Below are positions 43,331-53,507 of a stretch of DNA of 64,000 nucleotides, piece after piece. A model generated the notes under the pieces. The model did no database searches and was not told where the DNA came from. It worked only from the letters and a program-made list of their open reading frames with translations. Positions within the stretch are counted from its first letter, which is position 1; each line of letters starts with the position of its first letter. This DNA comes from Arenibacter antarcticus (lineage in GTDB: Bacteria > Bacteroidota > Bacteroidia > Flavobacteriales > Flavobacteriaceae). The position numbers were made by a program, and so were the translations under genes. The stretch spans positions 2,404,001 to 2,468,000 of the forward strand of contig NZ_CP166679.1 in assembly GCF_041320605.1 (NCBI RefSeq). The letters are read 5' to 3'.

Positions 43331-44446
43331 TTGATAAAGCTTCACGATAAATATTTTAAGCCTTTTATAAGCGAGGGCGAAATTCTGTCCGCAATTAAAA
43401 AGGTGGCAGATGCCATAGCAGAGGACTATAAAGGGGAAGTTCCCATTTTTGTAGGGGTCCTTAATGGGTCTTTTATGTTCGTGTCCGACTTTCTTAAAGC
43501 ATATCAACACCCATGTGAGGTCTCATTTGTAAAATTAAGTTCGTATCAGGGGCTTACCTCAACAGGGATCGTGGAAACTTTATTGGATGTCCCTGAAAAT
43601 ATAGAGGGACGTAGTGTTATTATTTTGGAAGATATTATCGATACTGGTAGAACGGTTAAAAAATTGATCGATATATTTTCCGCTACCAACGTAAAGGAAT
43701 TTAAGATCGCTACCATGTTTTACAAATCGGAAGTCTATAATGGAGAGTACGATATTGACTATTTTGGAATGAAGATCGAGGATAGGTTTATTGTTGGTTA
43801 TGGATTGGATTATAACGAATTAGGAAGAAATTTAAAAGAAGTATATCAACTTAACCAAAAACACATGATCAACCTCGTTTTGTTTGGAAAACCCGGTGCT
43901 GGAAAGGGTACGCAGGCCTCATTTTTAAAAGAAAAATATAATCTAAAACACATTTCCACAGGGGATGTATTTAGGTACAATATCAAGAATGGAACAGAGC
44001 TGGGTACACTAGCGAAACTCTATATAGATAAGGGGGAATTGGTTCCCGATGAGGTTACCATTAAAATGCTGCAGGATGAAGTAGAGAAGAATGCCGAGGC
44101 CAGTGGATTTATTTTTGATGGTTTTCCAAGGACTACCGCGCAAGCAAAGGCTTTAGATGATTTCTTGATTTCTAAGCAGATGAAAATTGATGCTACTATC
44201 GCCCTAGAGGCAAATGATGAGATCTTGATAAATAGGTTGTTAGAGCGTGGAAAGATCAGTGGTAGGTCCGATGATCAAGATGAAGGTAAGATCCGTAACC
44301 GATTTGAGGAATACAATGAAAAAACAGCTCCTTTAAAGGACTATTACGATATTCAAGGAAAATTTCACAGTGTAAACGGAATAGGTTCCATTGAGGATAT
44401 TACCAGTCGTTTGGCCAAAGTGATCGAAGAACTGCAGGAGGTCTAA
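43331..44446 (+). CDS. adk: Fused hypoxanthine phosphoribosyltransferase and adenylate kinase
   Basis: A 371-aa protein read in one frame through two enzymes. Residues 1-178 are an Hpt domain with IFVGVLNGSFMFVSDF and the PRPP loop ILEDIIDTGRTVKKL. Residues 179-371 are an adenylate kinase starting at MINLVLFGKPGAGKGTQ, with GFPRTTAQAKALDD and a short lid without zinc Cys. There is no stop or spacer between them; a separate adk translation from ATG 43865 is possible but no ribosome-binding site is evident. The start codon is TTG. TATATTTG at 43292-43299 is a candidate -7. The pair links purine salvage (IMP/GMP) with AMP/ADP balance. A CCGTA/TACGG hairpin with T-run at 44543-44566 may terminate it. 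Confidence 0.9.
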   Translation: MIKLHDKYFKPFISEGEILSAIKKVADAIAEDYKGEVPIFVGVLNGSFMFVSDFLKAYQHPCEVSFVKLSSYQGLTSTGIVETLLDVPENIEGRSVIILEDIIDTGRTVKKLIDIFSATNVKEFKIATMFYKSEVYNGEYDIDYFGMKIEDRFIVGYGLDYNELGRNLKEVYQLNQKHMINLVLFGKPGAGKGTQASFLKEKYNLKHISTGDVFRYNIKNGTELGTLAKLYIDKGELVPDEVTIKMLQDEVEKNAEASGFIFDGFPRTTAQAKALDDFLISKQMKIDATIALEANDEILINRLLERGKISGRSDDQDEGKIRNRFEEYNEKTAPLKDYYDIQGKFHSVNGIGSIEDITSRLAKVIEELQEV

Positions 44447-44598
44447 ACCTAAGGATTAGGTGGACTTTATTAATTAAATAGCGATTAGTTGCACATGAAA
44501 TCCTACCGTCTAGGGTAGTTGTGCGTGGCTATTGGAGATCTGCCGTAGCATGATATTACGGTTTTTGATAATTGTCGTTAGAATAATAAACAAAATAA

Positions 44599-45600
44599 AT
44601 GACTGAGGGAAATTTTGTGGATTATGTAAAAGTGCACCTAGAATCCGGTAAGGGAGGAAAAGGATCTATACACTTGCATAGGGAAAAGTTTATAACCAAA
44701 GGAGGTCCCGATGGGGGTGATGGTGGTAGAGGTGGACATATTATCGTTCGTGGTAACAAAAACTTATGGACCTTATTGGGTTTCAAATATACGCGTACCT
44801 ATAGGGCAGGACATGGTGGGCACGGAAGTAAAAATAGAAGTAGCGGTGCCGATGGAGAGGATGTATATATAGATGTGCCTTTGGGTACGGTTATAAAGGA
44901 CTCGGAAACACAAGAAGTGCTTTTTGAAATAACCGATGACCAAGAAGAAAAAATTCTATTGGAAGGAGGAATGGGAGGTCGTGGTAATTGGCATTTTAGA
45001 ACAGCTACCAATCAGACCCCTAGATACGCCCAACCTGGAATTGATGGATTGGAAATAGACCTTATTTTTGAACTAAAGGTTTTGGCCGATGTTGGTCTGG
45101 TAGGTTTTCCTAATGCAGGGAAATCCACTTTACTATCCGTACTTACTTCCGCAAAACCTAAAATAGCAGATTACGAATTCACCACCCTTAAACCCAATTT
45201 GGGAATTGTGGAATACAGGGATTTTAAAAGTTTTGTTATTGCTGATATTCCCGGTATTATAGAAGGTGCTGCTGAAGGAAAGGGATTGGGTCACTATTTT
45301 TTAAGGCATATAGAGCGTAACTCTACTTTGTTATTTTTAATCCCGGCAGATAGTAAGGATATCACCAAGGAATACGAAATTCTTTTGGATGAACTCCGAA
45401 GGTACAACCCAGAACTTTTGGATAAAAGCCGATTAGTGGTCATCTCAAAATCGGATATGCTAGACGAGGAACTCATTGCTGAAATGAGGGCAGAGCTAGA
45501 CAAGGATTTTAAGGATGTTCCCTATATGTTTATTTCCTCCGTAGCCCAATTGGGCTTGGTGGAACTTAAGGATAAGCTCTGGTCCATGTTGAATAATTAA
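44599..45600 (+). CDS. obg: GTPase Obg/CgtA
   Basis: A 333-aa ribosome-associated GTPase. The glycine-rich Obg domain (residues 1-160) contains [15 protein letters not shown] and [13 protein letters not shown]. The G domain follows, with G1 [11 protein letters not shown], switch [11 protein letters not shown]3 DIPGIIEGA and G4 ISKSDM. The variable C-terminal extension is short. It acts in large-subunit assembly and growth control. The channel gene begins four bases after the stop. Confidence 0.97.
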   Translation: MTEGNFVDYVKVHLESGKGGKGSIHLHREKFITKGGPDGGDGGRGGHIIVRGNKNLWTLLGFKYTRTYRAGHGGHGSKNRSSGADGEDVYIDVPLGTVIKDSETQEVLFEITDDQEEKILLEGGMGGRGNWHFRTATNQTPRYAQPGIDGLEIDLIFELKVLADVGLVGFPNAGKSTLLSVLTSAKPKIADYEFTTLKPNLGIVEYRDFKSFVIADIPGIIEGAAEGKGLGHYFLRHIERNSTLLFLIPADSKDITKEYEILLDELRRYNPELLDKSRLVVISKSDMLDEELIAEMRAELDKDFKDVPYMFISSVAQLGLVELKDKLWSMLNN

Positions 45601-45604
45601 GCGT

Positions 45605-46318
45605 ATGAGGGATTATCTAAGGGATATGGTAGAAGGAAATGAAACACCGAAAAGTCGGTATTTCGGTTTTTTTATTCAAACCCTTATATTGATTTCCATT
45701 GTTGCGTTTACTATGGAAACCGTTCCAAGTATTAGCGATGATACCAAAATTATTCTTAGGGGAATCGAAATATTTTGCGTGTTGGTATTTAGCGTGGAGT
45801 ATCTGCTTCGATTATTTGTGTCCGAACGAAAATTGAAATTTGTATTTAGCTTTTTTGGAATAATTGACCTGTTGGCCATTTTGCCATTTTATTTGGCTTT
45901 GGGGCTAGACCTGCGATCTCTAAGAGCGCTCCGTTTTCTCAGGTTATTTAGGATTTTAAAGCTGATGCGGTACAATAGGGCTATAAACCGATTCTCCATC
46001 GCTATTAAAACGGCAAAGGAAGAGATTACCTTGTTTCTTTTTGTAACACTGATCCTAATTTATTTATCCGCAGTTGGTATTTACTACTTTGAAAATGAAG
46101 TTCAGCCAGAGCATTTTGCCTCAATTTTCGATAGTTTATGGTGGGCCATAATTACCTTGACTACCGTAGGTTACGGGGACGTTTATCCCATTACCTTAGG
46201 AGGTAGGATGTTTACCTTTGTCATATTGATGATCGGTCTAGGAATTGTCGCTATTCCCACGGGGATCATCTCCTCCGCTTTAACGAATTCTATAGATAAT
46301 GAAAAAGGGGAAGAATAA
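45605..46318 (+). CDS. Voltage-gated-like potassium channel
   Basis: A 237-aa six-span ion channel. S1 begins near FFIQTLILISIVAF. The S4 voltage-sensor-like helix is RSLRALRFLRLFRILKLMR, with Arg at every third position. The pore helix and filter are ITLTTVGYGDVYP, and S6 (MFTFVILMIGLGIVAIPTGI) closes the pore domain. TVGYGD indicates K+ selectivity. There is no large cytoplasmic regulatory domain after S6. It is closely linked to obg (four-base gap) and followed 29 bases later by a DUF4136 lipoprotein gene. Confidence 0.92.
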   Translation: MRDYLRDMVEGNETPKSRYFGFFIQTLILISIVAFTMETVPSISDDTKIILRGIEIFCVLVFSVEYLLRLFVSERKLKFVFSFFGIIDLLAILPFYLALGLDLRSLRALRFLRLFRILKLMRYNRAINRFSIAIKTAKEEITLFLFVTLILIYLSAVGIYYFENEVQPEHFASIFDSLWWAIITLTTVGYGDVYPITLGGRMFTFVILMIGLGIVAIPTGIISSALTNSIDNEKGEE

Positions 46319-46347
46319 TTTTCACTATTTTTATAAAAACATCCCAA

Positions 46348-46875
46348 ATGAAATTCGCCTTACCCCTATTGCTACTTCTATTTATATCCTCTTGCAGTGC
46401 TGTGCGTGTTCAGTACGATTACGATAACGAAACAGAATTTTCTGCTTATTCTACTTACAATTATTATCCGGACATGGAAACAGGTCTTAACGATTTGGAT
46501 AACCGTAGGTTGATGAGGGCCATAGATTCTACTATGAGAGCTAAGGGCTTGTTGTTATCCGAGGAACCGGATTTTTATGTGGCCATTGTGGGGCGGTCTT
46601 TTCAGGCGGCAAGAAAGAATACCGTAGGAGTTGGGCTGGGTGGTTCTGGTAGAAATGTAGGGGGCGGACTATCTGTTGGTATCCCAGTTGGTGCAGCAAA
46701 AATGGAACGGGAAATTCGATTCGATTTTGTAGATAGCCAAAAAGATGAACTTTTCTGGCAGGCCGTAACCGTTAGTGCATTTAATGATAACAGTACTCCT
46801 GAAATTAAAGAAGAAAAACTTAGAGCAATAGTGCAGAAGGCATTTGAAAAATATCCGCCCAAACAACGGAAATAA
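46348..46875 (+). CDS. DUF4136 lipoprotein
   Basis: A 175-aa lipoprotein. The signal is MKFALPLLLLLFISSC with Cys16. The DUF4136 domain has the typical opening VRVQYDYDNETEFSAYSTYN, a central DNRRLMRAIDSTMRAKGL and a Gly-rich segment. EREIRFDFVDSQKDELFWQA and the terminal REIVQKAFEKYP-like helix follow. Function unknown; likely outer-membrane associated. It is last in the obg-channel-DUF4136 run and ends in the 54-bp palindrome. Confidence 0.87.
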   Translation: MKFALPLLLLLFISSCSAVRVQYDYDNETEFSAYSTYNYYPDMETGLNDLDNRRLMRAIDSTMRAKGLLLSEEPDFYVAIVGRSFQAARKNTVGVGLGGSGRNVGGGLSVGIPVGAAKMEREIRFDFVDSQKDELFWQAVTVSAFNDNSTPEIKEEKLRAIVQKAFEKYPPKQRK

Positions 46876-46911
46876 AGTGGATTATTACAGGGCAATCCCC
46901 TTTATAAAATA

Positions 46912-46965
46912 TACAGAAACCCAAAAAGCAGTTCGTTTAAACGAACTGCTTTTTGGGTTTCTGTA
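46912..46965. terminator. 54-bp perfect palindrome, bidirectional terminator
   Basis: All 27 base pairs are exact around the centre at 46938/46939 (core GTTCGTTTAAACGAAC). Each strand carries a T5 tract inside the stem. It lies between the convergent DUF4136 and DoxX genes and can serve both. The length without any mismatch is unusual for a terminator. Confidence 0.85.
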
Positions 46966-46977
46966 CTTTAGGTTTAA

Positions 46978-47352
46978 TTACGGCCTTAGTATATCTTTAT
47001 ATCTGTCCTTATAAGCGTACAGCATAACAATATTCAATATTATCAGGACCAATGCGCCACCTATGGATCCCGGCTCTAAAAACGCATGGAACAATATAGC
47101 ATTAACGGAGATAATCATAAGGATCAGCATCATTAAGGCTGCGTATTTGTTGAGCAGTAGGGAAATCCCAGACAGAATTTCAACTATAGCTATAATGTTT
47201 ATGGTATTAGTACTCATCAATGCCGAAAAGTAGTTCATGGCAGCCTCCGACATTTCACCCGCTGGCATAAAATGTAAAAATTTATTTGCCCCAAAAACAA
47301 TGAGAAAGAGACCGAAAACTATTCTTAGACCTATAAAAAATGTCGCATTCAT
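46978..47352 (-). CDS. DoxX-family membrane protein
   Basis: A 124-aa protein with four membrane spans: GLRIVFGLFLIVFGANKF, INIIAIVEILSGISLLL, YAALMMLILMIISVNAILF and GGALVLIILNIVMLYAY. FGANKFLHFMP and the HAFLEPG loop are the usual DoxX/SURF4 landmarks. DoxX proteins have been tied to quinone or thiosulfate reactions and to redox stress, but most are uncharacterised. It starts 78 bases downstream of the alpha-2-macroglobulin stop on the same strand. Confidence 0.87.
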   Translation of the reverse strand: MNATFFIGLRIVFGLFLIVFGANKFLHFMPAGEMSEAAMNYFSALMSTNTINIIAIVEILSGISLLLNKYAALMMLILMIISVNAILFHAFLEPGSIGGALVLIILNIVMLYAYKDRYKDILRP

Positions 47353-47429
47353 AATTGTTTTATTTTATGTTGGTTATGGTTAATTTAAGAAAAAAATCGT
47401 TAACAATCAGATAATCATAAGAGTTTTTT

Positions 47430-50400
47430 CTATTTCACCTGTATCCGTACACCTTCGCTATGGCTGCTAAATTCGGGTGCATACATACTTTGAATGGTGG
47501 TTATGCCATTACTGAAATTGCCTGAATTATTTACCCTGAGGTCATATTCAAATATGTAAACTCCCTTAGGTAAGTAGTCGAAAAAGAAATTAACGCTAGC
47601 ATCTTTTACGCTCTCATAATAGCCCATTCCATCCTGCCATTTGTACTTGGACAATATATTTATTGGCTCCAATCCAGAGGCTCTCATATCTTTCATATGT
47701 ACAAATTCCATAGGTCTGTCCGATCGTAATTCTATGCGGATCCGTACTAGGTCACCTACCTTTAATTGTGTGTTCACCTTAACTTCACTAAGTTCCTCCC
47801 CGGTAGCCGTATTCTGCTTAAGGAATACTTTCTTTTTTAATTTTAAAGGGGTTTCGGCAGATGTTATTTTATCCAGATCCTCAAAATACTGCCAAGTTAA
47901 AGAGCCCCAAGCGCTACCTTCCGATTTTTTGGTGAGCTGTACCTCGGCCATTTCAGAAGTAATCTCAGTTCCGTTCCAAGAAGTTTTGAAATATCCGGTA
48001 CCTGCTTCTAACGTTACATTTTCAAGTTTTATGGGGTCTATTTTTTCACCGCCAACTAGAATAGCTACGCTTTCGGAAACCGACAACCAATCGCTTCCCT
48101 GTAGTAAAAGAGCATAGACAGCGTCTGTGGTAGCCTTGGTAGTTTTCCACTGGCTGGTCTGTTTGTTTTTTAATAGCCACAGCTTTAAAAGGTCTATTTT
48201 TTTGGTGTCATTAGTTATTTCCGAGAAAGCCTCAATTAAGAGCGATTGTGTTTCTATAGGCGCTTGGTGCCAATGCCAGGTAGCAGCGTTCTCTTTCCAA
48301 TACATCCCCATTTCATCATTGGTAATGCTATTTTCCTCTAAAGCCGATATAATTTTTTTGGCGGTCGTTACATTATTGTTTCTAAATAAGACGAGGGATA
48401 ACAAGCCTTTGGCATATAAACTCTTAGTGGTCCAATATTGCTCTGCCTGTCCCAGATAATATTCCTTGATTTCCGCAACCTTTTCAGACATTTTATAGTC
48501 AGGAAAAAAGCTACGCATATATAGGTAATGAATTTGGGTTACGCTTAAATGGTCCTTGTTGATATCTGTAGTGTATTTCTTCATCTTCTCATATTCGGCA
48601 ATAAATTCTGAATCCAAGTAGGCAACGGCATTCGTGATTATAGGTTGTATCCTTTGATTTTCATTTTGTGTTGTAACTGAGGTATTTCCAACTTTATTGG
48701 GGGAAGTAAGTTTGTTGAGATGACCAAGACCAGTAATTATATGTTGGGTGATAAACCTATTTTCTGGTCCTCCGTTAAACCAAGCCCATGCTCCCGAGTT
48801 CATTTGGTTCTGTTCTAATTTTTTTAAGGAATTCTGCTGGTCATTTTTCAATTTATTGAGGTCAAAAAGCAGGGCAATGCGCTTCTTTTGCTCGGTTTCA
48901 GATTGGGCATCCCTAAGCCAAGGGGTTTCTTGGATCAAAATCGATTTTAATTCCTGGTTTTTTTCCAAATTGCTCAACAAAGCATCGGAATTGGCCCATT
49001 GTTTAAATACCTCCTGTATCCTTGGATTGGTATTGGCAATATGGGCGCCCAAGCTATTCGCATAATATCTGGAGAAAATCTGTTCGTTACAATCGTAGGG
49101 GTATTCCATTAAATACGGTAGTGCCTGTACTGCGTACCAAGCAGGATTGGAGGTTATTTCCAGACTCAATTGATGCTGCGTTAGAGTAGCGGAGTTGCTA
49201 TTTTTTAGCTTCTCCAAGGTGAAGTTCTTTGTCTGATTGCCGTTTATCCACATGGGAAGGGTTTCGGTCACCAAAGTGCGATTGCTAAGCACAGGGAGAA
49301 TGTTTTGTTCTCCATCGCTGTAATCTCCTGCGATGGCCATGATTTTGTATTGTACTGCCTGTAGCCCTTCAGGTATTTTTATGGTCCAAGAAACTTCTGT
49401 ATTTCCCTTGCCATCTACTTTAAACTCTTTGGTAGACAGGTCTAAGGAGGAGGTGTTTTTGGAGAAAAGTAGCTCCTTCCCTATATCTTTTCCAGTAACG
49501 GCATCTACCAATTCCAGTTTTGCCTTTCCAGTCAATAGTTTATCTGTTAGATTGGCAATTTTACTGCTAAATGTAAGTTGGTCCCCTTCGCGTAAGAAAC
49601 GTGGGGCGTTAGGGATTGCCATCAATTCCTTTTGGGTGACGGTTTCCATGGTGGTGGTGGCGCTTTCAAGCGACTTGGTGTGGGCCAATAACTGTAATTT
49701 CCATTTGGTTAATGCCTCTGGAGTGGTAAAGCTAAAAGATACATTTCCATCTTTATCCGTCAGAAGTTGAGGGAAGAAAAATGCAGTTTCCTTCAGGTTT
49801 TTCCGAATTTGAATGTCTTCAAATCCGGGTTTATTAGTATCCTTTTCAATTGGTGCTGGTGTATTTCCGGTTGAGTTTTTAGATTCTTGAGTCCTGTATG
49901 GCACAGTTACTAGTTCGTCCATGGATTCTGCTTCTTCCCTCATAGCAGCTGGACCATTGCTCTTCATCATCATTCGGTCCCGAAGGTGTAGACCATAACC
50001 GAAATGTAATCCAAACCAATTAAAAGAATCGTAGAGCTGGGAATCATAGCTAATGTCATTTCCATAATCAGAATAAGTATTAAAAGAGGTCACACCGTAA
50101 CTTTTGGAAGCGTTACTGTAAAAGCTGGAATAGTAGTTTCCCTGTTTGTTGGGGTTAAAACTCCAAGCATGTGGTTTAAAGGCATCCAAGGAAGCGTCGT
50201 ACATACCGGCCATAATTTCAGCGGTTAGTCCGTTGCCCTTCGGTCCCTTTACTTTAAACGACCATGTTTCATCCGATCCAGGTTCAATTTTATTGCGGAA
50301 ACTCACTGTTTCAATTTGTAGATCCGTATTTGGATAAGGTACGGGGATGGCTATATTGCCATTTTGAAAGGAGTTGAATGCCGAAAAACTATACGTAATG

Positions 50401-53400
50401 GCAAAACCTCCCAGATCACCCTCGGAAACTGGAATCCTTAAGGTCTTAGAATTGTTGTTGAGCTTAATCTTATGGGTAGCCACAATTTTGCGGTCCTTTT
50501 CCAAGAAGAGGGAAACGGTAAGGTCTTTAGCAGCAGAAGCCATGCTAAGCACTACTTGGTCTCCAATGGTGTAGGAAGGTTTATCGGTCTTTATCTGAAA
50601 AAGTTGATTGTCCGCTAGGGTCTTATCAGCAGTGCTATACAGAGTAGTATAGGCAATGTCCTTTACTTCCTGACCAAATTTATCCTTTGTGGTAAGCACT
50701 ATGCGATATTTTCCTGAACTCCATTTTTTGCTGAAAGCCAAACCAATTTCTTTGGATTTACCTGTGTCAAAGGGATATTCCCATACCATTTCCCCATTTT
50801 CCCACTGGGAGCTGTCATCATCATTGGCAAAGGCATCATGTGGAAAGAGCTCGTTAAACTTCTCTTGTTCAAATCCATTGTAATCCGGAGCTGCCCATGG
50901 TCGCGGTCGTATTACCCTGTTCGGGGCTTTAAGTTTGTACATTTTAAGCACCCCTTCGGTAGGAACAAATTGCCCGTTTAGATTGTGGGTGGTAATGCTA
51001 AGTTTGTGATCTTTAGTATTCTTGTTGATGGGGTCTGCGATCTGTATAGTTGCGGTAAGGGCATGGTATCCCACCCTAACGGTTGTTGTGGTGCTTCTAG
51101 TTTCACCGTTTAGGTCGGTTACATCAGCAGTAATTTCGTAATTGAAAACAGGCATATTGTCCTTGGAAACCGATAAATCAGGGATGGCCTTAAAATTTAT
51201 ATTGTATTTCCCCTCACCATCCGTAAGGGTAGTGCCATGGGCTATTTCTTGTGGCGTCTCTCTATAATACGGTAAGTGTCGGGAGTACCAAATCGGGAAA
51301 TTCACAACACGCTTCACCGTATAGCTTACTTGGGCATCGGTAATATTGCTTCCCGCATACCCTACTGCTTTGCCATCTACCTGAATACTGTCGTTCACTC
51401 GATAGGAATCCGAAATAGATTCAAAGCTGGTTTCAAATTTTGGGCGTTTGTACTCCTCAACGGAAAAGTACTGTTGACCATTAATATTGTATTCGGTAGA
51501 GGAAACCTCCAAGAAGAAATTACCTGTTAGGCCATTAGTGGGGATTATAAATTCCCCTGCAAAAGAACCGTAGTCATTGGACTTAAATTCTTGTGCCGAT
51601 ATTTCTTGATGATTAACGTCTTTTAGTGACACCCGAATTTTTGCCTGAGTCAATATTTCAGAGATATTATCCGTCCTTTTTAGGGCGATTCCCTTAAAAT
51701 ATAAAGTTTGTCCAGGTCTGTAGATGCTTCGATCCGTAAAAAGGAAACAAGGATAAGTTGTAGTAAGTTGATCGGAATCATACTTTTTAGGGACATAGAA
51801 GTCTTCAAAAAAAGCTGTTTGGTCTTTATGCGTAACCATGACACTGATATTGTTTTTATAGTCGGAATTTCGGGGAAGCGTCACCTGTCCCATATGGTCC
51901 GTGGTCATGGTGTTTGTGACAAAAGGTTTATTGTACCCTGGCCGATAAGTGAAGTGTACCTTGGCCCCTACAGCTGGTGCTCCATTGTTGCGATCTATGA
52001 CCTGGTAATAATGAAAATCGGTAGCGGTGGACTCTATAAGGGCTAGGTCTGTGGCTTGCAGGGTGCTAAAGGAGAAGGTACTGTCTGTAGTGTTCTTAGG
52101 GATTGCCAAAAGGACAAAATAACCATTGGGTAGTTCTGGTAAAAGTATTTCCGTGCCATGGTTTTGGTAATCGCTTTCATTCTTCAACTGGACATCCCAC
52201 TGTTTTTCAATCGTTAATTTTTTTATGAAGGCCAGTTTTTTTTCCTGAGGATAAAGTTCGTTCAACGTCTTTAGCTCCTTAGTAGTAATTTTATGGGCAG
52301 ATAGTTGTAAATGGGACAGGTTCTTGTAGTTCACCAGAATTCGGGTAGGTTTATTTATAGGAATATGCCTCTCCGTAGTCAATTGAAGGCTTTTAGCAAG
52401 GATTTGTGATTTCAATGCAGAAGATTTTTCCGCGGCCCTACTTTTTGGGAATTGTGTAATTATCGCTTCACAAATTGCCAAGGCTTCTTTTTGTTTCCAT
52501 CGGGTTTCTATATTGGTTTCTGGGTGGTAAGAGTTGCCAGTTTCGTGAGAAGAAAGTGCAATTTCATAACGGTACAGTTCCCCATTTTCATCTTCTTTGA
52601 TGGCCTCTGCAGAATTTTGGAGGACCTCTAAATATTGATTGTCCTTATTCGGAAATACTGCATTTTGCTCAATAAATTTTAAGCGGGCGATATCCACGTC
52701 CACAAGTGCTTCTAAGGAAGTGTCATTTAAATGAAAATGCACGAGTTCTTGATATAATAAGAGGGCTTTGGATTGCAGTGATGTCTTGTCTCCTGTATTG
52801 ATATTTTGAAGAGAAAACTGATTAGCATCACATAAAATCTCGGAATCGTCCAATTGAAACTTATCGGCAGGTTGGTCAATATTATTTTCAGAACTGGTAT
52901 AAAAATCCAGGGCATTGTGTGCTAATAGATCAAACAGACTGGGCCTATATATTTCTGAATTCTTTTGTTTCTCCAGTATCCCGTCAAATTGCTGGATAGC
53001 TGTCTTTTGTAACATGGCAGGATTTTCCAAAGAAGCCTCAAAATGAATTCCTATTTCGTAAAACAAAGTAGAAAGGTCCCAGGTCCTAAAATCGGTGCTA
53101 TCTATTTTGACTTCCGTTTTGCTGCGGTCGTAAAATCGGTACCTATTTTGTTGGAAGTATTGCCAATAGAGGTTGGCCAAATATCCTTCCAAAATATTTT
53201 TTACAGGGAAGCTGCTTTTTGCAATTTCGTTCTTGAAATCACTAATTATCGCCAATTGTGCCTCCTCTTCTAAAATTAGGGTGTACTTGGAAGTATACAG
53301 TAGCGATTTTATAATTTGAGTGCCATTTTTTTCTTTTTTTGCCTTTGCGGATATGTTGGCCACCAATTCCATTGCGGATTTGGTCATGGTTTCTGTTTCC

Positions 53401-53507
53401 AGTTTTTGTACCCGTTCCCATAAAACATCAAAGGTGTCAGAAGGTTGTTGTGAGTATGCCATTTGGGCGAAAAGAAATATAGTGAGTAATTTTGTTATGT
53501 TTTTCAT
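47430..53507 (-). CDS. Alpha-2-macroglobulin family protein with thioester motif
   Basis: A 2025-aa exported protein. MKNITKLLTIFLFAQMAYSQ is the signal peptide, with no lipobox Cys. After an N-terminal helical region (20-470) come macroglobulin-like domains, with IYRPGQTLYFKGIALKR near 600 as the MG2 landmark and YFSVEEYKRPKFE after it. A bait-like low-complexity segment lies near 1180-1220 (NSTGNTPAPIEKDTNK). FPQLLTDKDGNVSFSFTTPE is the A2M core, and the thioester domain carries CNEQ at Cys1473 in EYPYDCNEQIFSRYYAN. Such proteins are thought to trap attacking proteases in the periplasm. No penicillin-binding protein 1C gene, the usual partner in other bacteria, is adjacent. Confidence 0.92.
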   Translation of the reverse strand: MKNITKLLTIFLFAQMAYSQQPSDTFDVLWERVQKLETETMTKSAMELVANISAKAKKEKNGTQIIKSLLYTSKYTLILEEEAQLAIISDFKNEIAKSSFPVKNILEGYLANLYWQYFQQNRYRFYDRSKTEVKIDSTDFRTWDLSTLFYEIGIHFEASLENPAMLQKTAIQQFDGILEKQKNSEIYRPSLFDLLAHNALDFYTSSENNIDQPADKFQLDDSEILCDANQFSLQNINTGDKTSLQSKALLLYQELVHFHLNDTSLEALVDVDIARLKFIEQNAVFPNKDNQYLEVLQNSAEAIKEDENGELYRYEIALSSHETGNSYHPETNIETRWKQKEALAICEAIITQFPKSRAAEKSSALKSQILAKSLQLTTERHIPINKPTRILVNYKNLSHLQLSAHKITTKELKTLNELYPQEKKLAFIKKLTIEKQWDVQLKNESDYQNHGTEILLPELPNGYFVLLAIPKNTTDSTFSFSTLQATDLALIESTATDFHYYQVIDRNNGAPAVGAKVHFTYRPGYNKPFVTNTMTTDHMGQVTLPRNSDYKNNISVMVTHKDQTAFFEDFYVPKKYDSDQLTTTYPCFLFTDRSIYRPGQTLYFKGIALKRTDNISEILTQAKIRVSLKDVNHQEISAQEFKSNDYGSFAGEFIIPTNGLTGNFFLEVSSTEYNINGQQYFSVEEYKRPKFETSFESISDSYRVNDSIQVDGKAVGYAGSNITDAQVSYTVKRVVNFPIWYSRHLPYYRETPQEIAHGTTLTDGEGKYNINFKAIPDLSVSKDNMPVFNYEITADVTDLNGETRSTTTTVRVGYHALTATIQIADPINKNTKDHKLSITTHNLNGQFVPTEGVLKMYKLKAPNRVIRPRPWAAPDYNGFEQEKFNELFPHDAFANDDDSSQWENGEMVWEYPFDTGKSKEIGLAFSKKWSSGKYRIVLTTKDKFGQEVKDIAYTTLYSTADKTLADNQLFQIKTDKPSYTIGDQVVLSMASAAKDLTVSLFLEKDRKIVATHKIKLNNNSKTLRIPVSEGDLGGFAITYSFSAFNSFQNGNIAIPVPYPNTDLQIETVSFRNKIEPGSDETWSFKVKGPKGNGLTAEIMAGMYDASLDAFKPHAWSFNPNKQGNYYSSFYSNASKSYGVTSFNTYSDYGNDISYDSQLYDSFNWFGLHFGYGLHLRDRMMMKSNGPAAMREEAESMDELVTVPYRTQESKNSTGNTPAPIEKDTNKPGFEDIQIRKNLKETAFFFPQLLTDKDGNVSFSFTTPEALTKWKLQLLAHTKSLESATTTMETVTQKELMAIPNAPRFLREGDQLTFSSKIANLTDKLLTGKAKLELVDAVTGKDIGKELLFSKNTSSLDLSTKEFKVDGKGNTEVSWTIKIPEGLQAVQYKIMAIAGDYSDGEQNILPVLSNRTLVTETLPMWINGNQTKNFTLEKLKNSNSATLTQHQLSLEITSNPAWYAVQALPYLMEYPYDCNEQIFSRYYANSLGAHIANTNPRIQEVFKQWANSDALLSNLEKNQELKSILIQETPWLRDAQSETEQKKRIALLFDLNKLKNDQQNSLKKLEQNQMNSGAWAWFNGGPENRFITQHIITGLGHLNKLTSPNKVGNTSVTTQNENQRIQPIITNAVAYLDSEFIAEYEKMKKYTTDINKDHLSVTQIHYLYMRSFFPDYKMSEKVAEIKEYYLGQAEQYWTTKSLYAKGLLSLVLFRNNNVTTAKKIISALEENSITNDEMGMYWKENAATWHWHQAPIETQSLLIEAFSEITNDTKKIDLLKLWLLKNKQTSQWKTTKATTDAVYALLLQGSDWLSVSESVAILVGGEKIDPIKLENVTLEAGTGYFKTSWNGTEITSEMAEVQLTKKSEGSAWGSLTWQYFEDLDKITSAETPLKLKKKVFLKQNTATGEELSEVKVNTQLKVGDLVRIRIELRSDRPMEFVHMKDMRASGLEPINILSKYKWQDGMGYYESVKDASVNFFFDYLPKGVYIFEYDLRVNNSGNFSNGITTIQSMYAPEFSSHSEGVRIQVK

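Noticed and set aside
49333-49770. 145-codon plus-strand frame
   Set aside because: Lies wholly antisense inside the macroglobulin gene and has shadow-type composition.
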